A stretch of 64,000 nt of DNA from CANJIV01 sp046330225 (GTDB lineage: Bacteria; Actinomycetota; Thermoleophilia; Solirubrobacterales; Solirubrobacteraceae), in contig JAXLTD010000003.1 of the NCBI GenBank assembly GCA_046330225.1, positions 124,001-188,000 of the forward strand, written 5' to 3'. Positions 24,784 through 33,583 of the stretch are shown one piece after another. Numbering within the stretch: position 1 is the stretch's first letter; the number at the start of each line of letters is the position of its first letter. The notes beneath the pieces were generated by a model that did not search any database, was not told the DNA's origin, and saw only the letters and a program-made list of their open reading frames with translations. A program made the position numbers and the translations under genes.

Positions 24784-25458
24784 CTGCGCGCCCTCGCCGA
24801 GCTCATCGATGCGCTGCCGGACGATCTCGCCCGGCAGGCGCTGACGCACGCGTCCTGGACCGACCGGCGGGCCGATTCCTACGAGCGGCTCGCCTTCCTG
24901 GGCGACAGCGTCCTGGCGCTCTCGGTGACCGCGCACCTCTATCCGCGCCTGGATCCCGACCAGTTCGGCGCCGGCCAGCTGACGAAGGTTCGCGCCCAGG
25001 CTGTCTCGGGCCCGGCCTGCGCGGAGGTGGCCGAGCGGCTCGGGCTGCCGGAACGCCTGCTGGCCGCTTCGCCGGCGCCGGAGGCGCAGCATGCGATGTC
25101 GCTCGTGCGCACCGAGCGGGTCCTGGCCTCGGTCTGCGAGGCGGCGATCGGCGCCTGCCACCAGGCTTTCGGCTTCGAGGAGACGGCGGCCGCCGTCGTC
25201 GACGCCTTCGCGCCCGAGATCGCGGAGGCGATCGAGCGGTCCGTCGACTTCAAGTCCGAGCTGCAGGAGCGGCTCGCCCGGCGCGGTGCGGTCGTGGAGT
25301 ACGCCGTGGAGGCCGAGGAGGGCCCGCCGCACGACCGGGTCTTCGTCGTGACGGCCTCGGTCGACGGCAAGGAGATCGGGCGCGGAGCCGGCCGCTCGAA
25401 GAAGGCGGCCGAGCAGGCCGCGGCGCAGGCCGCGCTGGGCCCCGAGGCCGGGAGCTGA
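24784..25458 (+). CDS. rnc: ribonuclease III with CTG start and reduced catalytic acid set
   Basis: About 224 aa from CTG at 24784. No in-frame ATG, GTG or TTG lies between the acpP stop and the GTG at 24925, yet conserved sequence (ARQALTHASW, ERLAFLGDSVL) is encoded from about 24830, so a CTG start is inferred. The N-terminal endonuclease domain is followed by a clear dsRNA-binding domain (DFKSELQERLARRGAVVEY...GRSKKAAEQAAAQAAL). Compared with E. coli, Glu38, Asp45 and Glu117 equivalents are kept, but those of Glu41, Glu65 and Asp114 are Ala37, Ala63 and Ser116. Located acpP-rnc-smc as usual. Confidence 0.87.
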   Translation: MRALAELIDALPDDLARQALTHASWTDRRADSYERLAFLGDSVLALSVTAHLYPRLDPDQFGAGQLTKVRAQAVSGPACAEVAERLGLPERLLAASPAPEAQHAMSLVRTERVLASVCEAAIGACHQAFGFEETAAAVVDAFAPEIAEAIERSVDFKSELQERLARRGAVVEYAVEAEEGPPHDRVFVVTASVDGKEIGRGAGRSKKAAEQAAAQAALGPEAGS

Positions 25459-25462
25459 CCGC

Positions 25463-28400
25463 GTGCACCTGAAGTCGATCACCGTCAAGGGGTTCAAGTC
25501 CTTCCCGGACCGGACGCGGCTCGAGTTCGGCCCTGGCGTGAGCGTGATCGTGGGGCCGAACGGCTCGGGCAAGTCGAACATCACCGACGCCGTCCTGTGG
25601 GCGATGGGCGAGCAGTCGCCGCTCGCCGTCCGCGGGCAGTCGATGCAGGACGTGATCTTCGCCGGTGCGCGCGGCCAGCAGGCCCGGCCGGCGGCCGAGG
25701 TGGAGGTCGTGCTCGACAACAGCGACGGGGCGCTTGACAGCGAGTTCTCGGAGATCTCGATCTTCCGCCGGCTCGACCGCTCCGGCGACGGCGAGTACCG
25801 GCTCAACGGCGCCCGCTGCCGGCTGGTCGACGTCCTCGAGGTCCTGTCGGACACGGGCCTGGGGAAGGAAATGCACTCGGTCGTCTCGCAGGGCCGGGTG
25901 GAGGCGGTCGTCACCTCCAAGCCGCGGGACCGGCGCCTGCTCATCGAGGAGGCCGCGGGGCTCGGCAAGCACCGCAAGCGCCGGCGCCGGGCCCAGCTGA
26001 AGCTCGACCGCACGCAGGACAACCTGGACCGGGCCCTCGACGTCGAGCGCGAGGCCCGCTCGCGGCTGCGCCCGCTCAAGCGCCAGGCCGAGGCCGCCGA
26101 GCTGCACGAGCGCCTCGAGCGCCAGTCGGTCGAGGCGCGCTGGGCGCTCGGCCGCGACGCGGTCCGCACCGCGCGGGCGGAGCTGGCGGCCGCCGAGGCG
26201 CGGGCCGCCGCGGCGCGATCCGAGCGTGATGCGGTCGACGCCGCGCTGGCCGAGGTGGCCGCACGCCGCGAGGCGTGCGAGCAGGCGCTCGCCGAACGGG
26301 GCGAGCGTCGCGACGAGCTGGCGCGCCGCGCCTACGCGGCACGCTCCGCGGTCGAGCGGATCGGCCTGCGGCTCGAGCAGGCCCGCACGACCGCCGAGGG
26401 CATCGACGCCAGGGCCGCCGCGCTCGAGGCTGAGATCGCGACGCTGTCGGCCGCTGCCGCCGCCGACACCGGCGACCCCGCAGCGGCGGGGCGCGTCGCC
26501 GCCCTGGAGGCCGAGCTCGAGACGCTCTCCCTGGACCGGGCCGAGCGCCTCGCCCGCGACGTCGAGGCGCTGGAGGCAGCTCGGGCGGCGGCCGCGTGGT
26601 GGCCGAGCGCGACGCCGCCGTCGCCGGGGCGGCTGCCGGGCTGGCTGAGGCCGACGCGGCGCCGACGCCGCCCGCTCGGCCCGCCGCGAGGCGGACGCCG
26701 CGGCGGAGCGCGCCCGGCGCGACGCGGCGCCGCCGGAGCCGAGCTCGCCGCCGTCAACCAGTTTCTGCGGCTCCGGGCGGCGCGCCCGGCGGGGCGCGGT
26801 CCCTCGCCGACGACCTCCAGGTCGAGCCCGGATACGAGCTGGCGCTCGCTGCCGTGCTCGGGGGCCGGCTCCGGGCCGGCATCGCCGAGGACCTCGCCGC
26901 CGGCGGGGCGCTCCTGGACGCGGCCGGCGCCGACGGCGGAAGCGCCCTCGTCCCGCCGCGGGACGGGGCGCTGCCGGCTCCCGACTCCGGGCCGGCGCCG
27001 GCGCCGGGCGCCGAGCCCCTCGCCGGGCGCGTGCGCGGCGGGGATCCGGGCGCCGTGACGCTGGCCCGCGCCCTGCTCGCCGGCACGTGGGTTGTCGACG
27101 ACCTCCAGTCGCTCCCGGACGGCTTCGCCGGCACCGCGGTGACGCCGGAGGGCCGGGTCTGGTTCGGCGCGCGCCGCGAACTGCGCCAGGCGCCGCAGGG
27201 CGGCGAGGACCGCGTGCTGGAGCAGCGCAACCGCCGCGACACGCTGATCGCCGCGGCCGAGGCCGCCGCTGCCGCCGAGCAGGCGGCGCTCGCCGCGGCG
27301 CAGGCCGCGGGCGAGCAGGCTGCCGCGGCAGACGCGGCCCGGGAGGCGCTCGCCGATGCCGCCCGCGCCGCGCGCCGCGCCCGCGAGGACGCGGCTGACG
27401 AGGAGCGCCGCGCCGCTGACGCGGTGGCGCGCCGCCGTGACGCGCCCGACAGCGGCGCCGGCGCCGCCCGCCGCGCCGAGATCGAGTCGGCGCTGGCCGC
27501 CGAGCGGCGCCTGGCCGAGCAGGCCGAGGTGGCCCGCGTGGCCCGGGCCGCCCGGCTCGAGACAGCCACGGCACGCCACGCGGCCGCTGAGGCGCTGCGT
27601 CCGGCTGCCGCCCGGCTCGCGGCGGCGCTCGAGCAGGCCGGCGGGTCCCTCGAGGCGGCGGCCACGGCGCTCCAGGCCGACCTCGACGCGGATCACGCCG
27701 AGGGCGAGCGGCTGGCCGCCGCCCTGCGGGCCGGCGCCCAGGAGGAGGCCGGGATCCAGGCCCGCCTGCGGTCCCTGGCCGAAGCTGTCACCGCCGCCGA
27801 GGTGGCGGCGCAGCAGGTCCGCGACCACGCCGCCGAGGCCGAGGCCGAGCTCGTCGCGCTCGCCAATCGCCTCGGACTCGAGGCCCAGCCTGCCGAGGCC
27901 GCGCTGCCCGCAGAGGAGGCCGAGGCCCTGCGCCAGCGCATCGAACGCCTGGCCCGGCGGCGGGAGCAGCTGGGCCCCGTGAATCCGCTGGCTCAGGAGG
28001 AGTACGCCGAGGCGCTCGCCCACGTCGAGGAGCTCGAGACCCAGCGCCACGACCTCGAGGCGGCGCTGCGCGAGCTGCGGTCCCTCATCGCCGAGACCGA
28101 CCGGCGCATCCGCGAGTCCTTCGAGGCGACGTTCACGGCGGCGTCGCGCAACTTCGAGGCCGTCGTCTCGGAGCTCTTCCCCGGAGGGCGCGGCCGCCTG
28201 CGCCTCGTGCGCGAGGAGCGCGGGCCCGCGCCGGTCCTCGGCGGGGCCGACGCCGGCCCGGCAGCGGAGCCGGGCGGGGGCGAGGCCGCCGAGGCCGGGG
28301 CCCCGGACGAGCCCGAGGGCGAGGAGGACGCCCTCGAGGAGGAGTACGGCGTGGAGATCGAGATGACGCCGGCCGGCAAGTCCATGAAGCGCCTGTCGCT

Positions 28401-28707
28401 GCTGTCCGGCGGCGAGAAGTCGATGACCGCCCTGGCCTTCCTGTTCGCGATCTTCCTCGCCCGCCCGTGCCCGTTCTACGTGCTCGACGAGGTCGAGGCC
28501 GCCTTGGACGACCTCAACATCGACCGCTTCCTCACGCTGCTGCGGGCCCACGCCGCCGACGCCCAGTTCATCGTCGTGACGCACCAGAAGCGCACGATGG
28601 AGGCCGCCGACACGCTGTACGGCGTCTCGATGGGCAACGACGGGATCTCGAAGGTCATCTCCCGGCGGCTGCCCGCCGAGGAGCCGCCGGTCGCCGCCGC
28701 CGGCTGA
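25463..28707 (+). CDS. smc: chromosome segregation protein SMC, frame-disrupted
   Basis: SMC compacts and segregates the chromosome. The N-terminal ATPase part is intact (MHLKSITVKGFKSFPDRTRL, Walker A GPNGSGKSNI, Q-loop region) and so is the C-terminal part (LLSGGEKSMTALAFLFAIFL signature, Walker B FYVLDEVEAALDDLN). Between about 26590 and 26770 the coding frame changes four times, each equivalent to one missing base; the pieces, including AELAAVNQFLRL and the hinge GGAPGGARSLADDLQVEPGY, add up to one coiled coil plus hinge. The summed length is close to a normal SMC. Most likely base-call errors; a real pseudogene is less likely since both ends are well preserved. Confidence 0.9.
26590..26770 (+). 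other. cluster of four frame changes inside smc
   Basis: Coding potential moves between frames near 26592, 26659, 26731 and 26768. The pieces read VVAERDAAVAGAAAGLAEAD, then ARSARREADAAAERARRD, then AGAELAAVNQFLRL, then the hinge. Each step has the same sign (a lost base), in a stretch of nearly pure G and C. Confidence 0.8.
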
Positions 28708-28711
28708 GCCC

Positions 28712-28776
28712 CGGCCGCTCGCACCCGCCGCACGGCCTCAGGCCGCGGCCGCTCGCACCCGATGCACGGCTTCAGG
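28712..28776. repeat. 31-bp direct repeat pair between smc and the GNAT gene
   Basis: Copies at 28712-28742 and 28746-28776 share the start CGGCCGCTCGCACCCG and the end TCAGG and differ at three positions. The second copy runs into the stop region of the convergent acetyltransferase gene. Confidence 0.75.
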
Positions 28777-29293
28777 CTTCGGCCGCCGGCAGGCCCTTCT
28801 CGAACCAGTGCGAGGCGAACGGATTGCCGTTGTAGTCGGGGATCGGCTCGTAGCCGGCTGACCGGTAGAGCGCCTGCGCGTGGGGCTGGAGGTGGCCGGT
28901 GTCGAGCCGCACGCGCCGGTACCCGAGGCCGGCGGAGGCCGCCTCGAGCGCGTCGAGCAGGCGGCGCGCATGGCCGCGGCTGCGGGCCGCCGGCACGACG
29001 TACATCCGCTTGATCTCGCCCACGCCGTCGGCGAGGCGCTTCACGCCGCCGCAGGCCACCGGCTCGCCGTCCTCGTAGAGCACGAGGAACGCGCCGCCGG
29101 GCGACGCGAGCTCCTCCGGGTGCGCGCTCGGTGTTCCGGCCTCGTTCTCGGGTCCGTACAGGTCCGCGAGGTGGGCGACCATCGCCGCGAGCAGTTCGCG
29201 CCCCGGCGATGCGTCGGCCCGCTCGGCGCGGAACTCGAGGCGGCCGGGGCTCGCGGGGGCCTCGGGCCGCCCGGGGTCGGGCTCGGGAATCAC
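28772..29293 (-). CDS. GNAT family N-acetyltransferase
   Basis: A 173-aa acetyltransferase with motif A region IKRMYVVPAARSRGHARRLLDAL (R/QxxGxG/A-like) and motif B RLDTGHLQPHAQALYRSAGY, the ending typical of GNAT enzymes (ALYRxxGY). The substrate is unknown. GTG at 29293 chosen; it is divergent from ftsY with 21 bp between starts and convergent to smc. Confidence 0.85.
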   Translation of the reverse strand: MIPEPDPGRPEAPASPGRLEFRAERADASPGRELLAAMVAHLADLYGPENEAGTPSAHPEELASPGGAFLVLYEDGEPVACGGVKRLADGVGEIKRMYVVPAARSRGHARRLLDALEAASAGLGYRRVRLDTGHLQPHAQALYRSAGYEPIPDYNGNPFASHWFEKGLPAAEA

Positions 29294-29298
29294 GCTGG

Positions 29299-29304
29299 TA
29301 TCGT
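29299..29304 (+). promoter_or_regulatory. -10 element TATCGT of ftsY
   Basis: TATCGT ends 10 nt before the ftsY GTG at 29315, in the narrow divergent gap to the acetyltransferase gene. Confidence 0.45.
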
Positions 29305-29314
29305 CGCGGATTCC

Positions 29315-30304
29315 GTGGCGCGCGACTGGACCGACCTCTTCGTGACCGGCGATCCGGCCAGCGCCCCGGAGGCCGCCGGGCCCGAGCCCGAACGCCGGGG
29401 CGGCGTCTTCCGGCGCCTGCGACAGAACCTGTCCAAGACCCGCAAGGCGCTGTCCGCCGAGGTGCAGGCGACGCTGTTCGAGACGCTCGACGCCGAGGCC
29501 TGGGAGCGCCTCGAGGAGGCGCTGATCGCCGCCGACGTCGGCGCCCGCACCACCGCCAAGGTCGTCGCCCAGCTCGAGCAGGAGGCCGAAGCGCAGGAGC
29601 TGCAGGGAGGCCAGGAGCTGACCGACCGGCTGATCGCGCTGCTCGCCGAGACCGCCCGCGCCGGCGATGACCGGATCGACCTGCGGCCCGCGCCGACGGT
29701 GATCCTCGTCGTCGGGGTCAACGGCACCGGCAAGACGACGACGATCGGCAAGCTCGCCTGGCACCTGCGCCAGGAGCTCGGACGGTCGGTGGTGATCGGT
29801 GCCGGCGACACGTTCCGCGCCGCGGCGGTCGAGCAGCTCGAGCAGTGGGCGCAGCGGGCGGGCTGCGACTTCGTGCGCCGCGCGCCCGGCGCCGATCCCG
29901 GGGCGGTCGCGTTCGACACCATCGCGGCAGCGACGAGCACGGGCGCCGACGTCGCGATCGTCGACACGGCCGGCCGGCTCCACACGCAGGACGACCTCAT
30001 GGGCGAGCTGGCGAAGGTCCGGCGGGTGATCGCCAAGCAGCTTCCGGGCGCCCCCCACGAGACGCTGCTGTCGATCGACGCGACGACCGGGCAGAACGGC
30101 CTGCGCCAGGCGCGGCTGTTCGCCGAGGCCGTCGAGGTCACCGGCATCGTGCTCACGAAGCTCGACGGGACCGCGCGCGGCGGCATCGCGCTGGCGATCG
30201 CCGGCGAGCTCGGCATCCCGGTCAAGCTCATCGGCGTGGGCGAGCAGCTCGAGGACCTGCGGCCGTTCGACGCCGAGGCCTTCGCCCGCGCGCTCGTGAC
30301 GTAG
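29315..30304 (+). CDS. ftsY: signal recognition particle receptor FtsY
   Basis: A 329-aa SRP receptor GTPase that docks SRP-ribosome complexes at the membrane. NG-domain motifs: FRRLRQNLSKTRKAL, G1 VGVNGTGKTTTIGKLA, GDTFRAAAVEQLE, G3 VDTAGRLHTQDDLM, G4 TKLDGTARGG and the end GVGEQLEDLRPFDAEAFARAL. The acidic N-terminal A domain is reduced to about 35 residues. It lies between smc and ffh, the usual actinobacterial order. Confidence 0.96.
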   Translation: MARDWTDLFVTGDPASAPEAAGPEPERRGGVFRRLRQNLSKTRKALSAEVQATLFETLDAEAWERLEEALIAADVGARTTAKVVAQLEQEAEAQELQGGQELTDRLIALLAETARAGDDRIDLRPAPTVILVVGVNGTGKTTTIGKLAWHLRQELGRSVVIGAGDTFRAAAVEQLEQWAQRAGCDFVRRAPGADPGAVAFDTIAAATSTGADVAIVDTAGRLHTQDDLMGELAKVRRVIAKQLPGAPHETLLSIDATTGQNGLRQARLFAEAVEVTGIVLTKLDGTARGGIALAIAGELGIPVKLIGVGEQLEDLRPFDAEAFARALVT

Positions 30305-30349
30305 CGGGCCGCGCTTCGGCGCCGCGCCCGCCCCGACTGAACCCTGAGA

Positions 30350-30355
30350 TACGCT
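30350..30355 (+). promoter_or_regulatory. -10 element TACGCT of the NfeD gene
   Basis: TACGCT ends 6 nt before the ATG at 30362. Confidence 0.55.
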
Positions 30356-30361
30356 CCGGCC

Positions 30362-30796
30362 ATGGATCCCTGGCTGATCTGGATCATCGCCGCCGTCGTG
30401 TTCGCCGTGGGCGAGATGGTGACGCTGAGCTTCTTCCTGGCACCGTTCGCCGGCGGGGCGCTGCTGGCGGCGCTCGTGAGCGCCGTCGGCGCCGGGACCG
30501 GGATCTCGTGGGCGGTCTTCATCGTCACCTCGCTGGCGCTGCTCCTCGTGGTCCGGCCGATCGCCCGGTCGCACCGCAAGACGCCGTCCCAGCTGCGCAC
30601 GGGCACGGCGGCTCTCATCGGGGCGCGCGGCATCGTGGTCGAGCGCATCGCCAACGACGAGGCCGTCGGCGCCATCCGCATCGACAACGGCGAGGTCTGG
30701 ACGGCCCGCACCTACGACGACGATCAGGCGATCGACGTCGGCGCGCGCGTGCAGATCGTCGAGATCCGGGGCGCGACCGCGCTCGTCACCGACTGA
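30362..30796 (+). CDS. NfeD family membrane protein
   Basis: A 144-aa NfeD-like protein: transmembrane helices WLIWIIAAVVFAVGEMVT and ISWAVFIVTSLALLLVVRP, then a soluble OB-fold C-terminal domain (GARGIVVERIANDEAVGAIRI... VGARVQIVEIRGATALVTD). It is followed 24 bp later by an SPFH gene; NfeD and SPFH proteins pair in membrane microdomain complexes. Confidence 0.92.
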   Translation: MDPWLIWIIAAVVFAVGEMVTLSFFLAPFAGGALLAALVSAVGAGTGISWAVFIVTSLALLLVVRPIARSHRKTPSQLRTGTAALIGARGIVVERIANDEAVGAIRIDNGEVWTARTYDDDQAIDVGARVQIVEIRGATALVTD

Positions 30797-30820
30797 ATCG
30801 ACCGAGACCTAGGAGACCCC

Positions 30821-31723
30821 ATGGCCGGCCTCATCGTCCTCATCGTCGTCGCCGCGTTCTTCATCTTCCTCGCGGCGCGGACCATCCGCATCATCCCGCA
30901 GGCCCGTGCCGGGGTGGTGGAGCGGCTCGGCCGCTACAGCCGCACCTGCGACCCGGGGCTCACGATCCTCGTGCCGTTCATCGATCGGATGAAGCCGCTC
31001 ATCGACCTTCGCGAGCAGGTCGTCTCCTTCCAGCCTCAGCCGGTGATCACCGAGGACAACCTCGTCGTGCAGATCGACACGGTCCTGTACTTCACGGTCA
31101 CCGACCCGAAGGCGGCGACGTACGAAGTGGCCAACCCGCTGCAGGCGATCGAGCAGCTCACGGTCACCACGCTGCGGAACGTGATCGGCGGGATGACGCT
31201 CGAGGACACGCTCACGAGCCGCGACAACATCAACTCCCAGCTGCGCGTCGTCCTGGACGAGGCGACCGGCAAGTGGGGGATCCGCGTCAACCGCGTCGAG
31301 CTCAAGTCGGTCGACCCGCCGCCCACGATCCAGGAGGCGATGGAGAAGCAGATGCGGGCCGAGCGCGACCGCCGCGCGGCGATTCTGAACGCCGAGGGCA
31401 TCAAGCAGTCCCAGATCCTGACCGCCGAGGGCGAGAAGCAGTCCGCCGTGCTGCGCGCCGAAGGCGCCAAGACGGCGGCGATCCTGCGGGCCGAAGGCGA
31501 GTCCAAGGCGATCGAGACCGTGTTCCAGGCGATCCACGACGGCAAGCCCGACCAGGAGCTCCTGAGCTACCAGTACCTCCAGATGCTGCCGCAGCTCGCC
31601 CGGGGCGAGGCAAACAAGATCTTCGTGATCCCGTCGGAGTTCTCCCAGGCGCTGGGCAACGTCGGCAAGGCCGTGGGCAACCTCGCCGCGCCCAAGCCGC
31701 CCGGGCCGCCGCCGGCCGCCTAG
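30821..31723 (+). CDS. SPFH domain / stomatin-like protein (QmcA-like)
   Basis: A 300-aa slipin/stomatin homologue: N-terminal membrane helix (GLIVLIVVAAFFIFLAART), SPFH/band 7 domain with IIPQARAGVVERLGRYSR and QIDTVLYFTVTDPKAATYEV, then a helical region AERDRRAAILNAEGIKQSQI with repeated AEGEK/AEGAK/AEGES units, ending in a Pro/Ala tail. It has a Shine-Dalgarno-like AGGAGA before the ATG. Partner of the upstream NfeD protein, probably a microdomain scaffold. Confidence 0.94.
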   Translation: MAGLIVLIVVAAFFIFLAARTIRIIPQARAGVVERLGRYSRTCDPGLTILVPFIDRMKPLIDLREQVVSFQPQPVITEDNLVVQIDTVLYFTVTDPKAATYEVANPLQAIEQLTVTTLRNVIGGMTLEDTLTSRDNINSQLRVVLDEATGKWGIRVNRVELKSVDPPPTIQEAMEKQMRAERDRRAAILNAEGIKQSQILTAEGEKQSAVLRAEGAKTAAILRAEGESKAIETVFQAIHDGKPDQELLSYQYLQMLPQLARGEANKIFVIPSEFSQALGNVGKAVGNLAAPKPPGPPPAA

Positions 31724-31737
31724 CGCGGGTCGACACG

Positions 31738-31823
31738 CGGCGCCGCTCCGGCATGCGGGGCCGCTCCGGCATGCGGCGCCGCTCCGGCATGCGGGGCCGC
31801 TCCGGCACGCGGCGCCGCTCAGG
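31738..31823. repeat. 18-bp tandem repeat array between the SPFH gene and ffh
   Basis: Four full units, 31738-31755, 31756-31773, 31774-31791 and 31792-31809, alternating CGGCGCCGCTCCGGCATG and CGGGGCCGCTCCGGCATG, plus a degenerate fifth to about 31823. The fourth unit has one change near its end. Each unit can form short GC hairpins. The array is noncoding in the chosen annotation. Confidence 0.85.
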
Positions 31824-31867
31824 CCGGCGTGCCGCGCCGGGCGGCCGCGCCGGCCCGGACGGTCGCG

Positions 31868-31873
31868 TAGGCT
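31868..31873 (+). promoter_or_regulatory. -10 element TAGGCT of ffh
   Basis: TAGGCT ends 9 nt before the ffh ATG at 31883. Confidence 0.5.
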
Positions 31874-31882
31874 GACCGGGCG

Positions 31883-33217
31883 ATGTTCGACGCCCTCTCA
31901 GAGAAGCTCCAGGAGACGCTCTCCGACGTCCGCCAGCGCGGCACCCTCACCGAGGACGACGTCGCCAAGGCGATGCGCGAGGTGCGGCTGGCGCTGCTCG
32001 AGGCCGACGTCAACTTCAAGGTCGTCAAGCAGTTCACGTCGACCGTCAAGGAGCGGTGCCTGGCCGAGGAGGTCGTCGGCGGCCTCAACCCCGGCCAGCA
32101 GGTCGTGAAGATCGTCGACGAGGAGCTCACCGCGCTCATGGGGGGCGCGGCCCGCGACATCGCGTTCTCGCCGCGGCCGCCGACGGTGATCCTCATGGCG
32201 GGCCTCCAGGGCTCCGGCAAGACGACGGCGACGGCCAAGCTCGCGCGCTACCTGCACGAGCAGCACGGCTCTTCGGTGGCCGTGGCCGCGTGCGACGTCT
32301 ACCGTCCCGCGGCCGTCGACCAGCTCGTCACGGTCGGCGCCCAGGCCGGCGCCGAGGTCTACGAGCAGGGCACCGAGCGCAGCCCGGTGGAGATCGCTGC
32401 CTGGGCTCGCGAGCGCGCCGTCGCGGACGGCAAGGACGTGCTGATCGTCGACACGAGCGGCCGCCTCCACGTCGACGAGGCCCTCATGGGCGAGCTGGCG
32501 GCCATTCGCACGGCCGTCACGCCGCACGCCGTCCTGCTCGTCGTCGACGCGATGACCGGCCAGGATGCGGTGAACGTGGCCGAGGAGTTCTCCGCGACCG
32601 TCCCGCTCGACGGGATCGTGATGACGAAGCTCGACGGCGATGCCCGCGGCGGCGCTGCCCTGTCGGTCAAGGCCGTCACCGGGGCGCCGATCATGTACGC
32701 GTCGACCGGCGAGAAGCTCGACCAGTTCGAGCGGTTCTACCCCGACCGCATGGCCCAGCGCATCCTTGGCATGGGCGATGTCCTCAGCCTCGTCGAGAAG
32801 GCCCAGGCGCAGGTCGACGACGACGAGGCCCGGGAGCTCGAGCGCAAGCTGCGCAAGGCCGAGTTCACGCTGGACGACTTCCTGAGCCAGCTCAAGCAGG
32901 TCCGGCGGATGGGGCCGCTGTCGTCGGTGCTCGGGATGATCCCGGGCTTCGCGGGAAGCCAGCTCAAGAACGTCAAGGTCGACGAGCGCGAGCTCGACCG
33001 GGTCCAGGCGATCATCCTGGCCATGACTCCTGAGGAGCGCCGCCGGCCGGAGATCATCAACGGCTCGCGGCGGCTGCGGATCGCCAAGGGGTCCGGCACG
33101 AGCGTTCAGGCCGTCAACCAGCTCGTGAAGCAGTTCGGCCAGATGCGCAAGGTCATGAAGCAGCTCGGGCGGGGCAAGATGCCCGACATGGCCGCGCTCA
33201 TGCGCGGCGCCCGGTAG
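31883..33217 (+). CDS. ffh: signal recognition particle protein Ffh
   Basis: A 444-aa SRP54 protein that binds signal sequences and SRP RNA. The N domain (MFDALSEKLQETLSDVRQRG) is followed by the G domain (G1 AGLQGSGKTTATAKLA, G3 DTSGRLHVDEALM, G4 TKLDGDARGG) and the methionine-bearing M domain (FLSQLKQVRRMGPLSSVLGM, RLRIAKGSGTSVQAVNQLVK, QFGQMRKVMKQL). The SGSGTSVQ-type RNA-binding motif is present. No SRP RNA gene was recognised in the window. Confidence 0.97.
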   Translation: MFDALSEKLQETLSDVRQRGTLTEDDVAKAMREVRLALLEADVNFKVVKQFTSTVKERCLAEEVVGGLNPGQQVVKIVDEELTALMGGAARDIAFSPRPPTVILMAGLQGSGKTTATAKLARYLHEQHGSSVAVAACDVYRPAAVDQLVTVGAQAGAEVYEQGTERSPVEIAAWARERAVADGKDVLIVDTSGRLHVDEALMGELAAIRTAVTPHAVLLVVDAMTGQDAVNVAEEFSATVPLDGIVMTKLDGDARGGAALSVKAVTGAPIMYASTGEKLDQFERFYPDRMAQRILGMGDVLSLVEKAQAQVDDDEARELERKLRKAEFTLDDFLSQLKQVRRMGPLSSVLGMIPGFAGSQLKNVKVDERELDRVQAIILAMTPEERRRPEIINGSRRLRIAKGSGTSVQAVNQLVKQFGQMRKVMKQLGRGKMPDMAALMRGAR

Positions 33218-33273
33218 GCGGCCGCCGGCGCCCCGAGATCGGTGCCGCGGCGCCGCGGGCCCGCGCCGCCCGC

Positions 33274-33279
33274 TACCCT
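33274..33279 (+). promoter_or_regulatory. -10 element TACCCT upstream of rpsP
   Basis: TACCCT lies 41 nt before the rpsP ATG, leaving a leader with a GAAGGG Shine-Dalgarno sequence. This would drive the rpsP-khpA-rimM-trmD run. Confidence 0.4.
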
Positions 33280-33320
33280 CCACGGTCGCAGTTCGAGAGC
33301 GATCACTTCCGAAGGGACCC

Positions 33321-33575
33321 ATGGCCGTACGACTGAGGCTCACGCGTGTGGGCGGCAAGAAGGATCCGATCTGGCGCGTCGTCGCCGCCGACCAGCGCTC
33401 CCCGCGCGACGGGCGGATCATCGAGACCGTCGGGCGCTACAACGCGCAGACCGATCCCTCGACGATCGTGCTCGACGAGGAGCGGATCAGGGCATGGCTC
33501 GCGAAGGGCGCCCAGCCCACCCGCACCGTGCGCAAGCTCATGAAGACGCAGGGCATCGAGACCACCGCTCAGTAA
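33321..33575 (+). CDS. rpsP: 30S ribosomal protein S16
   Basis: An 84-aa S16 (MAVRLRLTRVGGKKDPIWRV, VAADQRSPRDGRIIE, VGRYNAQTDPSTIVLDEERI, KGAQPTRTVRKLMKTQGI). The family signature and length are standard. It begins the conserved S16-KhpA-RimM-TrmD-L19 translation and rRNA-maturation operon. Confidence 0.98.
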   Translation: MAVRLRLTRVGGKKDPIWRVVAADQRSPRDGRIIETVGRYNAQTDPSTIVLDEERIRAWLAKGAQPTRTVRKLMKTQGIETTAQ

Positions 33576-33583
33576 GGCCCGGC

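Noticed and set aside
23299..26169. A 956-codon open frame on the minus strand across plsX, acpP, rnc and smc
   Set aside because: Such long antisense frames arise from the GC-rich third codon positions of genes on the other strand; its translation is Arg/Ala/Gly-rich without motifs, while the plus strand holds recognised genes.
25463..28707. smc as two independent overlapping genes (25463-27058 and 26596-28707)
   Set aside because: The overlapping ends are out-of-frame Arg/Pro-rich sequence; conserved pieces in three frames together make one SMC.
31738..31823. Possible CRISPR array
   Set aside because: Units are contiguous without spacers and only 18 bp; no cas genes nearby.
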